64,000 nt of DNA from Zeimonas sediminis (GTDB taxonomy: Bacteria; Pseudomonadota; Gammaproteobacteria; Burkholderiales; Burkholderiaceae_E): the NCBI RefSeq assembly GCF_023721795.1, contig NZ_JAMQYE010000001.1:620001-684000 (forward strand), written 5' to 3'. How positions within the stretch are numbered: the first letter of the stretch is position 1; every line of letters begins with the position of its first letter. The notes beneath the pieces were generated by a model, which saw only the letters and a list, made by a program, of their open reading frames with translations, made no database searches and had not been told where the DNA came from. Positions 8,475 to 16,470 of the stretch are shown here, piece after piece. The position numbers and the translations under genes were made by a program.

Positions 8475-9374
8475 TCAGGCCTCGAGGGCCTCGCGAAGCA
8501 TCTCGACGAAGGCGGTCACGCGGGTCGGCTGCAGGCGCCGGCCCGGGGTGACCGCCCAGACCGTCATCGTCGGCAGGCACCACTCGGGCAACACCCTTTC
8601 CAGCAGCCCCTTCTGCACGAAGGCGGACGCGTGGCGCTCCGACAGCCCGACAAGGCCCAGCCCGTGGGCGGCGAGCTCCCGCTGCAGGCCGACCGAGTTG
8701 ACCGCGATCGGGCCGCTCGGCGTGCCGGCCCAGCGCTCGTCGCCGCGCGACAGCTGCCAGGGCTGGGTCTCGCCGCTGCTGGTGATCAGCTTGAGCCCGG
8801 TGTGCGAGGCCAGGTCGGCCGGCGCAAGCGGTCGTCCGAAGCGCGCAAGGTAGGCGGGGCTGGCGTACAGGCCGTGCCGCATCTCGAGCAGCCGGCGCGC
8901 GACCAGCGTGGCATCGTCGGGCAGCCGCGCCGCGACCCGGATCGCGAGGTCGAAACGCTCGGCGACCAGGTCCACGCGCCGCGGCGACAGGTCCATCTCG
9001 ACCTTCACCTCCGGATAGCGGGTGGCGAAGGCCAGCAGGAATGGCAACAGTTCGAGCTCCTGGAGGAAGTCGGGCGGCAGCGAGACCCGCAGGGTCCCCT
9101 GCGGCGTGGCCTGCCTGTGCTGGGCCAGCGCGCCGGCGGCCTCGGCCTCGTCGAGCAGGCGCCGGGCATGCTCGAGCATCTGCTCGCCGAATTCGGTGAT
9201 CGCGAAGTGACGGGTGGTGCGGGTGAGCAGGCGTTCGCCCAGCGCGCGCTCGAGCGCGCCGATCCGACGGGAGACGGTGGACTTCGGCAGGCCGCAGCGC
9301 TCGGCCGCCTGCGAAAAGCTGCCCGCGTCGACCACGCGGGCGAACAGGATCAGGTCGTCTGCAACGATCTCCAT
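8475..9374 (-). CDS. LysR-type transcriptional regulator
   Basis: 299 residues. The N-terminal helix-turn-helix (about residues 5-60: [20 protein letters not shown]) is followed by the LysR effector-binding domain to the C-terminus. The start [14 protein letters not shown] fits the family; the open frame upstream reads through the repeat array and is not coding. It is transcribed away from azoreductase and pirin genes across a 226-bp region full of candidate operators, so it probably controls them and itself. The effector is unknown; quinones or other electrophiles would fit the azoreductase target. Confidence 0.9.
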   Translation of the reverse strand: MEIVADDLILFARVVDAGSFSQAAERCGLPKSTVSRRIGALERALGERLLTRTTRHFAITEFGEQMLEHARRLLDEAEAAGALAQHRQATPQGTLRVSLPPDFLQELELLPFLLAFATRYPEVKVEMDLSPRRVDLVAERFDLAIRVAARLPDDATLVARRLLEMRHGLYASPAYLARFGRPLAPADLASHTGLKLITSSGETQPWQLSRGDERWAGTPSGPIAVNSVGLQRELAAHGLGLVGLSERHASAFVQKGLLERVLPEWCLPTMTVWAVTPGRRLQPTRVTAFVEMLREALEA

Positions 9375-9390
9375 GGCGCACCTCCCGGCC

Positions 9391-9510
9391 GGCTCGCGGC
9401 GTGGCCGATCGTTCCCCGGCCGCTGGCGGCGCGGCCGATTGTTCCCCGGCCGCTGGCGGCGCGGCCGATTGTTCCCCGGCCGCTGGCTGTGCGGCCGATT
9501 GTTCCATATA
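9391..9510. repeat. four 30-bp direct repeats in the LysR/azoreductase promoter region
   Basis: Four contiguous units with an exact 30-bp period: 9391-9420 and 9481-9510 are imperfect, 9421-9450 and 9451-9480 are identical. Each contains a GCCGATTGTTCC-like core (GATCGTTCC in the first). The last unit merges with the palindrome at 9497-9520. The array is between divergent genes and is not coding. Confidence 0.9.
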
Positions 9511-9520
9511 TGCACCAATC
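9497..9520. promoter_or_regulatory. putative LysR operator (imperfect 24-bp palindrome)
   Basis: GATTG at 9497-9501 pairs with CAATC at 9516-9520 around a CATATATG core at 9505-9512. The left half GATTGTTCC is the same word repeated at 30-bp steps upstream. A second CACCAATC copy lies at 9526-9533. The position, about 80-100 bp before the azoreductase ATG, fits a LysR recognition site. Confidence 0.5.
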
Positions 9521-9600
9521 ATATCCACCAATCGGTCTTCCGACTCGTTTTTCTGTCCAATAAAGTGAGCCCATCCCAACGAACCCGCAGGAAGCCGCAC

Positions 9601-10200
9601 ATGAAGATCCTCCAGGTCAACGCCAGCGCCCGCTCCGAAGGCGCGAACTCGACCCGCATCGCCGACGCGATCACCGCCCGCCTGAAGAGGCTGCATCCGG
9701 ATGCCGTCGTGGAACTCCGGGACCTGGCGCGCGACCCGCACCCGGTGCTCGACGAGCCGGCGCTCAAGGCGCTGTTCACCCCGGCGGAGCAGCGCACGCC
9801 CGAGCAGGCCGCGCGCGTGGCGCTCGACGACGCGCTGATCGCCCAGGTGCAGTCGGCCGACGCGATCGTGATCGGCGTGCCGATGTACAACTTCGGCACG
9901 CCGATCCAGCTCAAGGCCTGGATCGACGCGATCGCCCGCGCCGGGGTCACGTTCCGCTACACCGAGAACGGCCCCGAGGGCCTGATCAAGGGCAAGAAGG
10001 TGTACCTTGCGCTGGCCCGCGGCGGCCTGTATCGCGACACGCCGGCCGACACGCAGGCGGTGTGGCTGAAGACCGTGCTTGGCTTCCTGGGCATGACCGA
10101 CCTGGAATTCGTGTATGCCGAAGGCCTGGCCATGGGGCCGGAGGCCGCCAGCAAGGGCCTGGCCGAGGCCGAGGCGCAGATCGAGGCGATCGGCGCCTGA
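9601..10200 (+). CDS. azoR: FMN-dependent NADH-azoreductase (AzoR family)
   Basis: 199 residues with a flavodoxin-like fold. Visible family motifs are the N-terminal phosphate loop region [17 protein letters not shown], the [21 protein letters not shown] segment and ARGGLY near the FMN site. AzoR enzymes reduce azo dyes and quinones by two-electron transfer from NADH, in the cytoplasm, and often protect against electrophile stress. It is divergent from the LysR gene and followed 25 nt later by a pirin gene, a common pairing in proteobacteria. Confidence 0.92.
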   Translation: MKILQVNASARSEGANSTRIADAITARLKRLHPDAVVELRDLARDPHPVLDEPALKALFTPAEQRTPEQAARVALDDALIAQVQSADAIVIGVPMYNFGTPIQLKAWIDAIARAGVTFRYTENGPEGLIKGKKVYLALARGGLYRDTPADTQAVWLKTVLGFLGMTDLEFVYAEGLAMGPEAASKGLAEAEAQIEAIGA

Positions 10201-10225
10201 CGCCAGAACCAAGGAGATCAGCGCC

Positions 10226-11110
10226 ATGACCACGTCCGCTTCCGTCATCACGCCACGCTCGCGCGCCGTCGAGCGTCTGGTGCGCGGCGTCGCCACGTCC
10301 GACGGGGCGGGCGTGCGACTGACCCGAGTGCTCACGCAGAACCTGCAGCGCCGGCTCGACCCCTTCCTGATGCTCGACGCTTTCCGCAACGAGAACCCCG
10401 AGGACTACATCGGCGGTTTTCCCGACCATCCGCACCGAGGCTTCGAGACGGTCACCTACATGATCGCGGGCCGCATGCGGCACCGGGACAGCGCCGGCAA
10501 CGAAGGACTGCTCGGCCCGGGCGGCGCGCAGTGGATGACCGCGGGCAGCGGCCTGATCCACTCCGAGCTGCCCGAGCAGGAAGACGGCCTGATGGAGGGT
10601 TTCCAGCTCTGGCTCAACCTGCCGGCGCGCAGCAAGATGGTCGCGCCGAGCTATCGCGACATCCCGCCCGAGGCGATTCCGGAGTTCACCACCGCGGAAG
10701 GAGTGCGGGTGCGCGTGCTGGCCGGCGAGAGCCATGGCGTGGCGGGCGCGGTCCGGCGGCCCGACACCGAACCCCTGTACCTCGACGTGCACCTGCCGGC
10801 CGGCACGCGCTTCGTGCAGCCGGTGCCGGCCGGGCACAACGCGTTCACCTACACCTACCGGGGGAGCATCCTCGTCGGCGGTAGCTCGGCGCCGGACCGG
10901 CACATGGCCCTCCTGGCCAACGACGGCGCGGAGAGCGTCGTGCTCGAGGCGACCGTCGACTCCCGGGCATTGCTGATCGCGGGCAAGCCGCTCAACGAGC
11001 CGATCGCGCAGTACGGCCCGTTCGTGATGAACACCGGCGACGAGATCCGGCAGACGCTGCTCGACTACCAGAAGGGGATGTTCGAGGCGGCGCAGGTCCG
11101 ATCGCTCTGA
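10226..11110 (+). CDS. pirin family protein (bicupin)
   Basis: 294 residues. The pirin N-terminal cupin shows the metal-ligand pattern DHPHRGFETVTYM and later GLIHSE, and the C-terminal pirin domain contains the PLYLDVHLPAG segment. A strong AAGGAG lies 9 nt before the ATG. Bacterial pirins are metal-binding proteins; some have quercetinase activity. Cotranscription with azoreductase under a LysR regulator suggests a role in redox or quinone/flavonoid response, which is inference. Confidence 0.9.
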   Translation: MTTSASVITPRSRAVERLVRGVATSDGAGVRLTRVLTQNLQRRLDPFLMLDAFRNENPEDYIGGFPDHPHRGFETVTYMIAGRMRHRDSAGNEGLLGPGGAQWMTAGSGLIHSELPEQEDGLMEGFQLWLNLPARSKMVAPSYRDIPPEAIPEFTTAEGVRVRVLAGESHGVAGAVRRPDTEPLYLDVHLPAGTRFVQPVPAGHNAFTYTYRGSILVGGSSAPDRHMALLANDGAESVVLEATVDSRALLIAGKPLNEPIAQYGPFVMNTGDEIRQTLLDYQKGMFEAAQVRSL

Positions 11111-11207
11111 GCGGGCCCGCGCCTCCCTCCCGAGGCGGCGCTCCATTCGTCGTAGGATGCGGCGTCGGGCATATCCGACCCGCATCGATCGACGAGGAGG
11201 CCGCACG

Positions 11208-12140
11208 ATGAACGACGCCGAGACCCCGCCGCTGCCGGACGTGTTGCGAACCCCCGAGGCGCGCTTCGCGGACCTGCCGGGTTTTCCGTGGGCGCCGCGC
11301 TACCTGTCGACTGTCCCGGGCTTCGAGGGGCTTCGCATCCACTATCTGGACGAAGGTCCGGCCGACGCCGAGATCACCGTGCTCTGCCTGCACGGCCAGC
11401 CCACCTGGAGCTACCTGTACCGGAAGATGCTCCCGGTCTTCGTCGCGGCGGGCCAGCGGGTCGTGGCGCCCGACTTCATCGGCTTCGGACGCTCGGACAA
11501 GCCCGAGGACGAGGCCTTCTACACCTTCACGCGGCACCGCGAGATGCTGCTCGCCTTCGTTCGCGGGCTCGGGCTGTCGAACGTGACGCTGGTCGTGCAG
11601 GACTGGGGCGGCCTGCTCGGCCTGACGCTGCCGATGGCCCTGCCGGGCGTGATCCGGCGCCTGGTCGTGATGAACACGATGCTGGGCACCGGCGACCTGC
11701 CGCTCGGCCAGGGCTTCCTGGACTGGCGCGCGTTCTCGAACAGCCGGCCCGACATGGATGTCGCCGCGCTGATGGCCCGGTCGACGCCGGTGCTCTCGGC
11801 CGCCGAGGCGCAAGCCTACGCGGCGCCCTTCCCCGACGCGCGCTACAAGGCCGGCGTGCGCCGCTTCCCGAACCTGGTGCCGGACAACCCGGACGCCGAC
11901 GGGGCGGCGGTGTCGCGCCAGGCGCGCGAATGGTTGTCCACGCAGTGGGACGGCCAGAGCTTCATGGCGGTGGGCATGCGCGACCCGGTGCTGGGTCCGC
12001 CGGCGATGACGCTGCTGCGCTCCTGGATCCGTGGCTGCCCTGCCCCGATGGAGGTCGCCGAGGGCGGCCATTTCGTGCAGGAGCACGGCGAAGCGATCGC
12101 GCGCGCGGCGCTGGCGGCATTCGCCCGCGCAGGCGCCTGA
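11208..12140 (+). CDS. haloalkane dehalogenase-like alpha/beta hydrolase
   Basis: 310 residues. The oxyanion region HGQPTWSYLYRK (about residues 62-73), nucleophile elbow VVQDWGG (Asp132), likely acid Asp259 and base His288 (EGGHFVQ) match subfamily-I haloalkane dehalogenases. An Asp nucleophile followed by Trp is the key difference from esterases. These cytoplasmic enzymes hydrolyse C-halogen bonds. The start chosen follows a GAGGAGG ribosome site; an upstream ATG at 11157 is less likely. Whether it truly dehalogenates cannot be decided without testing halide-binding residues. Confidence 0.82.
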   Translation: MNDAETPPLPDVLRTPEARFADLPGFPWAPRYLSTVPGFEGLRIHYLDEGPADAEITVLCLHGQPTWSYLYRKMLPVFVAAGQRVVAPDFIGFGRSDKPEDEAFYTFTRHREMLLAFVRGLGLSNVTLVVQDWGGLLGLTLPMALPGVIRRLVVMNTMLGTGDLPLGQGFLDWRAFSNSRPDMDVAALMARSTPVLSAAEAQAYAAPFPDARYKAGVRRFPNLVPDNPDADGAAVSRQAREWLSTQWDGQSFMAVGMRDPVLGPPAMTLLRSWIRGCPAPMEVAEGGHFVQEHGEAIARAALAAFARAGA

Positions 12141-12228
12141 CCGGGCCAGCTGCGCGTGCAGGCACGGCCCGCGCGCTTCGTGCAGAATCCGGAGCGTCGC
12201 GAAGTCAGGAAAAATCGAGGGAGAGAGC

Positions 12229-13206
12229 ATGAAGACACGCATCACCGAGCTGCTGGGCATCCGCCACCCGATCATCCAGGGCGGCATGCACTACGTCGGT
12301 TTCGCCGAGCTGGCCGCGGCCGTCTCGAACGCGGGCGGGCTGGGCATCATCACCGGGCTGACCCAGGGCACGCCCGAGAAGCTCGCGAAGGAGATCGCCC
12401 GCTGCAGGGAGATGACCGACCAGCCCTTCGGCGTGAACCTGACCTTCCTGCCCGGCTTCGCCAACCCGCCCTACCCCGAGTACATCGACGCGATCGTGCA
12501 GGGCGGCGTGAAGATCGTCGAGACCGCGGGCCGCAGCCCCGAGGCCTACATGCCGGCGCTGAAGGCCGGCGGCATCAAGGTGATCCACAAGTGCACGTCG
12601 GTGCGCCACTCGCTGAAGGCCCAGAAGATCGGCTGCGACGCGGTCAGCGTCGACGGCTTCGAGTGCGGCGGCCACCCCGGCGAGGACGACGTGCCGAACT
12701 TCATCCTGCTGCCGCGCGCCGCCGAGGAGCTTTCGATCCCGTTCGTGGCCTCGGGCGGCATGGCCGACGGCCGCTCGCTGGTCGCCGCACTCGCGCTGGG
12801 CGCCGACGGCATCAACATGGGCACCCGCTTCATCGCGACGCGCGAGGCGCCGGTGCACGAGAACGTCAAGCAGGCGATCGTGCGCGCGACCGAACTCGAC
12901 ACCCGGCTGATCATGCGGCCGCTGCGCAATACCGAGCGGGTGCTCGCCAATCCCGCGGTCGACAGGATCGTCGAGATCGAGCGCGAAAAAGGCGCGGCCA
13001 CCTCGATCGACGACATCCGCGAGCTGGTCGCCGGCGTCTACCCGAGGGTGATGCAGCAGGGCGACATGGACGCCGGGGCCTGGAGCTGCGGCATGGTGGC
13101 CGGGCTGATCCACGACGTGCCGACGGTGAAGGAGCTGGTCGACCGGATCATGAGCGAGGCCGAGGGGCTGATCCGCAAGCGGCTCGAGGGGATGCTCGGC
13201 GGTTGA
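12229..13206 (+). CDS. nitronate monooxygenase / 2-nitropropane dioxygenase-like flavoprotein
   Basis: 325 residues with a TIM-barrel flavoprotein fold. Motifs seen are IIQGGMHYVGFAELAAAVSNAGG at the N-terminus, the FGVNLTFL segment, DGFECGGHPGEDD around the FMN phosphate/active site, and ASGGMADGRSLVAALALGADG. The family includes nitronate monooxygenases, FabK enoyl-ACP reductases and uncharacterised members, and the GGHPGEDD variant is common in the uncharacterised group. A purine-rich GAGGGAGAG lies before the ATG. Its 3' end overlaps the convergent membrane-protein gene by 59 bp. Confidence 0.82.
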   Translation: MKTRITELLGIRHPIIQGGMHYVGFAELAAAVSNAGGLGIITGLTQGTPEKLAKEIARCREMTDQPFGVNLTFLPGFANPPYPEYIDAIVQGGVKIVETAGRSPEAYMPALKAGGIKVIHKCTSVRHSLKAQKIGCDAVSVDGFECGGHPGEDDVPNFILLPRAAEELSIPFVASGGMADGRSLVAALALGADGINMGTRFIATREAPVHENVKQAIVRATELDTRLIMRPLRNTERVLANPAVDRIVEIEREKGAATSIDDIRELVAGVYPRVMQQGDMDAGAWSCGMVAGLIHDVPTVKELVDRIMSEAEGLIRKRLEGMLGG

Positions 13207-13921
13207 GGGCGGTGACTTGGAGGCGTGACCGATCCAGGACGAGACTGGCCGGTTCCTCGCGCAAGAGCATGAGGGCGCCGCAAAGCACCACGCTGGCGCC
13301 GAACATCTCGAGGAACTCCTCCAGCGCCACCTCGATCGCGTACAGCATCGTCGGCGCATCGCTGCGAAGGAACTGATATCCGACGATCTCGAGCCCGACC
13401 GAGCCGAGCACGACGATTGCCAGCCCGAGCACCAGCAGGCGAGAGGCACCGGGATGGTGGGTCAGCAGCGCGCGCAGCGGCCGCAGGCTGCACGCCACGA
13501 GCATGAATCCGCCGAGCGCGTAGACGCCAATCCAGATTCCGTGACCGCCCTTGAACCTCGGCAGCCACTCGAACTGACGCAGGGTGTAGGTGAGCCTCTC
13601 GTGTATCGAGGCCGCCTCGTCCGCGGACAGGAAGAAGAAGCCCATGGCGAGCACGAACCAGAACAAGGGCGGCACTGCGTGCCCGGGTCGGGCCAGCGAA
13701 TGTCTCAGAAGGAAGACGCAGCCGATCGCGAACAGCTGAACCGACGAGAACCAGGCCGGGATGTTGCCCTCCCCGTCCATATCGAACAGGTCATGCACCG
13801 TGGTGATCGGCCGGCCCAGCCACTCGCTCGACAGGTAGACCAGCGCCAGGGCCGATTCGGCGGCGACCAGAATGGCGAGCACTCGCCCTGGATCCGCGAT
13901 GCGGACGGTCGTGAAGCCCAT
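13148..13921 (-). CDS. unknown polytopic membrane protein
   Basis: 257 residues with about six hydrophobic segments. I do not recognise a named family. The most distinctive motif is FFLSADEAASIHERLTYTL after the third TM segment, an acidic/His signature seen in several unnamed bacterial membrane proteins. The start MGFTTVRIADPGRVLAIL puts the first TM near the N-terminus. The C-terminal 20 residues are encoded antisense to the flavoprotein gene. There is no operon partner, since the next gene upstream (14113-14811) is separated by a repeat element. Confidence 0.65.
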   Translation of the reverse strand: MGFTTVRIADPGRVLAILVAAESALALVYLSSEWLGRPITTVHDLFDMDGEGNIPAWFSSVQLFAIGCVFLLRHSLARPGHAVPPLFWFVLAMGFFFLSADEAASIHERLTYTLRQFEWLPRFKGGHGIWIGVYALGGFMLVACSLRPLRALLTHHPGASRLLVLGLAIVVLGSVGLEIVGYQFLRSDAPTMLYAIEVALEEFLEMFGASVVLCGALMLLREEPASLVLDRSRLQVTALNRRASPRAACGSAPRPRS

Positions 13922-14000
13922 CGATGCCCTTTCTTCTTGTCTTGCCCGTCCCGCCGGAAAGCGAAAAGCTTGGCCCCGGAATCGCCGCGACACAACCGAA

Positions 14001-14069
14001 TTCGTCACACCCGCTTCGCTCGCGCGACACCGCCCGGGCTTGGAGGCTCCGACCGTTCGAATCCCTCCC
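14001..14069 (+). repeat. 69-bp interspersed repeat, copy A, with tRNA T-arm-like tail
   Basis: About 85% identical by eye to 15099-15167. Both copies share a TCGCTTCGCTCGCGCGAC block, a GC-rich variable arm and an end reading TTCGAATCCCTCC, which is the T-loop/3' arm sequence of the tRNA-Ser gene nearby. The copy lies in the 191-bp gap between two minus-strand genes. Confidence 0.7.
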
Positions 14070-14112
14070 CGCACAGGCCGCGGGGCCGGTGCGCGCCCCC
14101 ACCGACCGCCGG

Positions 14113-14811
14113 CTACTTCGCCGCGAAGCAGTAGAAAAGCCCCGCCCCTCCGGTGATGGCCACCTTCGCCGGGCTGCAGCCGACGGTCTCGTGCCCCGAG
14201 TTCCAGGAGGTGGCCCACGGGTGGTCGATCGGCCCGGCACGATCGTGGTGACCGGTCATCGCCGCACCATCGTCCCCGCTCTTCGTCCAGTTGCCGCAGG
14301 TGCGGTCGGCGAAGCGCGCGACCGGCGGGAACGCGGTGCCGTCCGGACGGGAGCCGGTCAGGATGTCGTGATGGTTGGGCTTCTCGGTGCGGCCGTTGAC
14401 CATGCGCCCCCGCTCGTCGAGCGCGGTCTCCTTGTTGACGTTGTTGCGCTCGGAATGCAGCTCCGCCACGTTCCTGGCGATCAGCACACCCTTGGCGTTG
14501 TACCAGGGCCCGGTGCCGATACGGTCGCGCGCGTGCACGACATTCGGGTCGTTCAGGCCCTTCGTGCCTTGCGTGCTGAGGTAGGCGCGCCAGGTCCGGT
14601 CGCCCGCGCCTGCCGTGGTCGCCAGCGCCTGGCAGTGCCGGTCCGCCCCCTCCAGACCACCGAGGTCGCCACCCTTGCCCGAACCGACGCTGGTCACGAA
14701 GAAGGACATCTCGCCGCCCCCGCCAGCCCAGGGCGACGGGCCGGACGCACAGCCGGCCAGGACCAGCGAGGCGGCCGCCCCCGGGAGAGTCCACCGTACC
14801 GTCTTGCGCAT
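14113..14811 (-). CDS. unknown secreted lipoprotein
   Basis: 232 residues. The signal peptide ends in a lipobox (VLAGCAS, lipidated Cys21). The mature domain begins with a Gly-rich MSFFVTSVGSG motif, then GGLEGADRHCQALA, TWRAYLSTQ and several spaced cysteines near the C-terminus (TCGNWTKS, VGCSPAK, FYCFAAK) that may form disulfides. This pattern recurs in exported proteins of many proteobacteria, sometimes labelled lectin-like, but I cannot name a function. A strong AGGAGG precedes the ATG. It seems monocistronic. Confidence 0.75.
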   Translation of the reverse strand: MRKTVRWTLPGAAASLVLAGCASGPSPWAGGGGEMSFFVTSVGSGKGGDLGGLEGADRHCQALATTAGAGDRTWRAYLSTQGTKGLNDPNVVHARDRIGTGPWYNAKGVLIARNVAELHSERNNVNKETALDERGRMVNGRTEKPNHHDILTGSRPDGTAFPPVARFADRTCGNWTKSGDDGAAMTGHHDRAGPIDHPWATSWNSGHETVGCSPAKVAITGGAGLFYCFAAK

Positions 14812-15098
14812 GAGAGCCTCCTGTTGGATGCAAGGATCGATCAGCGCGCTCGCTGCGCGACCACATCAGTATCCTCAGGAAGCCGGCGGTGGGCAATCGA
14901 TCTCACGGCCCGCGCGATGCCGGGGTGTCCGCCCCCCGACCGGGCCGCGTCGGTCCTGGTGATCGCCGCGCGGCTTGCCGGGCACGTGGCCGTCGGCAGG
15001 GTTCACTGATTCATCGGGGCTCGCGTGCCGCGTCTGGCGAATGGCGAGAGCCGGCGGGATTCGGTCGGACTTGCCTTGCTCGCGGGCCGGCTCCGGGA

Positions 15099-15167
15099 TT
15101 CGGTCACACTCGCTTCGCTCGCGCGACCCCGGCCGGGCTTGCAGGCCCGGCCTTTCGAATCCCTCCC
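15099..15167 (+). repeat. 69-bp interspersed repeat, copy B, with tRNA T-arm-like tail
   Basis: Second copy of the element at 14001-14069. It holds a clear hairpin, GGCCGGGC (15131-15138) against GCCCGGCC (15145-15152), followed by TTCGAATCCCTCC. It lies in the 424-bp gene-free stretch 14812-15235, where the rest (14812-15098) shows only the lipoprotein ribosome site and no other gene. It points opposite to the adjacent tRNA-Ser gene. Confidence 0.7.
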
Positions 15168-15200
15168 GCGACGCGCGCAGGCGCGTCGCTCGTCCCCGCC

Positions 15201-15227
15201 AAACAACAACGCCCGCATATGCGGGCG
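15201..15227 (-). terminator. Rho-independent terminator of tRNA-Ser
   Basis: On the minus strand a CGCCCGC/GCGGGCG stem with an ATAT loop is followed by TTGTTGTTT. Flanking 12-bp arms (15196-15207 and 15230-15241) extend the inverted repeat into the tRNA 3' end, so a longer structure including the CCA end is possible. On the plus strand the same stem is followed by a weaker T-rich GTTGTTT. Confidence 0.75.
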
Positions 15228-15235
15228 CAGTTGTT

Positions 15236-15329
15236 TGGCGGAGACGGAGGGATTCGAACCCTCGATGCACGTTTTAGCGCGCATGCTCCCTTAGCAGGGG
15301 AGTGCCTTCGACCTCTCGGCCACGTCTCC
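15236..15329 (-). tRNA. tRNA-Ser(GCT)
   Basis: 94-nt class II tRNA on the minus strand. The acceptor stem GGAGACG pairs with CGTCTCC, the D-arm reads GTGGCCGAGAGGTC, and the anticodon stem CTCCC/GGGAG has loop CTGCTAA, giving anticodon GCT (serine AGC/AGU). A long variable arm and T-arm GGGTTCGAATCCC follow. The 3' CCA is encoded. This is the only RNA gene I found in the window. Confidence 0.95.
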
Positions 15330-15370
15330 GGGCTTCGATGACTTTCGTTCTCGATGCCGGCTCGGCGCGA

Positions 15371-15376
15371 ATTGTA
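15371..15376 (-). promoter_or_regulatory. putative -10 element for tRNA-Ser
   Basis: TACAAT on the minus strand, about 41 nt upstream of the tRNA 5' end. The same hexamer is seen upstream of lysC and suhB in this window. No good -35 is visible at 17 bp. Confidence 0.4.
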
Positions 15377-15422
15377 CCGCAAGCCGGGCACCGTGCCCCC
15401 GCGCGCCTCGCGCGAGCGCCAG

Positions 15423-16346
15423 TCATTCTCCCCGGCCGGGCTCCTTTGGCCACTCGGTCGGCATGGCAAGGCGCCTCGCCAGGAAGTCGGTGAACACGCG
15501 CACGCGCCGGGGCATGTACCGTGCCGACGAGTAGACCGCGTACACCACGCTGTGCGCCGGCTCCCACTGCGGCAGCACGCGCTTCAGGCTGCCCCGCTCG
15601 AGATCCCCGCCGACGCACCACAAGGGCAGCGAGGCCAGCCCCAGGCCGGCCCGCGCGGCCTCGAGCATGACCTCGGCGTTGTTGACCTTGAGGCTGCCCC
15701 TGACCCGGATCCTGCGGCGCTCGTCGCCCCGGCGAAGCGACAGGATCTCAGGGTCGGCGAAGTCCGGGAACAGCGCGAACGGGTGCGCTGCGAGTTGTTC
15801 GGGCTCGCGAGGCGTGCCGTTGCGGCGCAGATATGCCGGCGACGCGACGATGCTGCGGTGGACCTCCCCGAGCTTGCGGGCGTGCAGCAGCGAGTCGGCG
15901 CTGGGCCTGACGATCCGGATCGACAGGTCCACGCCCTCTTCGACCAGGTCCACGTAACGATCGTTCATAACGAGGTCGATCGTGGCCTGCGGATGTTCGG
16001 CCATGAAGGCGATGACCACCGGCGCCACGTAGAGCCGCCCGAAGGCCATCGGGCAGGCGACTCGGATCCGGCCCGAGACCGCGTCGGCATCGGCCGACAC
16101 GCTCGACTCCAGCGCGTCGACCTCCTCGAGCAGGCGCCGGCAGCGCTCATAGTACTCCCGCCCCGCTTCGGTGGTGCGAAGCCGACGCGTGCTCCGCTCC
16201 AGCAACCTCACCCCGAGCCTGCGTTCGAGCGCCGCGATCTGCTTGCTGACGGTGGGCTGGCCCATCGCGAACTCGTCGGCGGCCCGGCTGAAACTGCCGG
16301 TCTCGACGACGCGGGTGTACAGGTTCATCGCGGTGAAACGATCCAT
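15423..16346 (-). CDS. LysR-type transcriptional regulator
   Basis: 307 residues from the start MDRFTAMNLYTRVVETGS; an ATG 24 nt further upstream is possible but gives a less typical N-terminus. The HTH is at about residues 5-60 (SFSRAADEFAMGQPTVSKQ), and the effector domain fills the rest. It is divergent from a two-gene GST operon, with a perfect palindrome of LysR type in the intergenic region, so it likely regulates those GSTs. It is not closely similar to the other LysR in the window beyond the shared family fold. Confidence 0.9.
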   Translation of the reverse strand: MDRFTAMNLYTRVVETGSFSRAADEFAMGQPTVSKQIAALERRLGVRLLERSTRRLRTTEAGREYYERCRRLLEEVDALESSVSADADAVSGRIRVACPMAFGRLYVAPVVIAFMAEHPQATIDLVMNDRYVDLVEEGVDLSIRIVRPSADSLLHARKLGEVHRSIVASPAYLRRNGTPREPEQLAAHPFALFPDFADPEILSLRRGDERRRIRVRGSLKVNNAEVMLEAARAGLGLASLPLWCVGGDLERGSLKRVLPQWEPAHSVVYAVYSSARYMPRRVRVFTDFLARRLAMPTEWPKEPGRGE

Positions 16347-16373
16347 GCGAGGCGTCTCCGGCCCGGACAATTA

Positions 16374-16388
16374 ATTCCTTGAAGGAAT
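16374..16388. promoter_or_regulatory. putative LysR operator between lysR and GST genes
   Basis: Perfect inverted repeat ATTCCTT-G-AAGGAAT. It contains the LysR T-N11-A pattern (T16375 to A16387) in an AT-rich island of an otherwise GC-rich region. It is 28 bp upstream of the LysR start and 83 bp upstream of the GST start. Confidence 0.6.
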
Positions 16389-16470
16389 GAATGATATGCC
16401 GAGGCACGGGTTCCCTACAGCGGATGCCCAACCTAGAGTCGGGGCTGTACCCCAACACTATCGTCGGAAG

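Noticed and set aside
9391-9510. The 30-bp repeats as a CRISPR array
   Set aside because: The units are contiguous with no spacers and there are no cas genes; they are promoter-region direct repeats.
5821-10389. A single very long minus-strand open frame of about 1,520 codons
   Set aside because: It joins the real lipoprotein gene to out-of-frame reads through the MCE, permease, LysR and azoreductase genes. Only 5821-6606 shows protein-like features; high GC removes stop codons.
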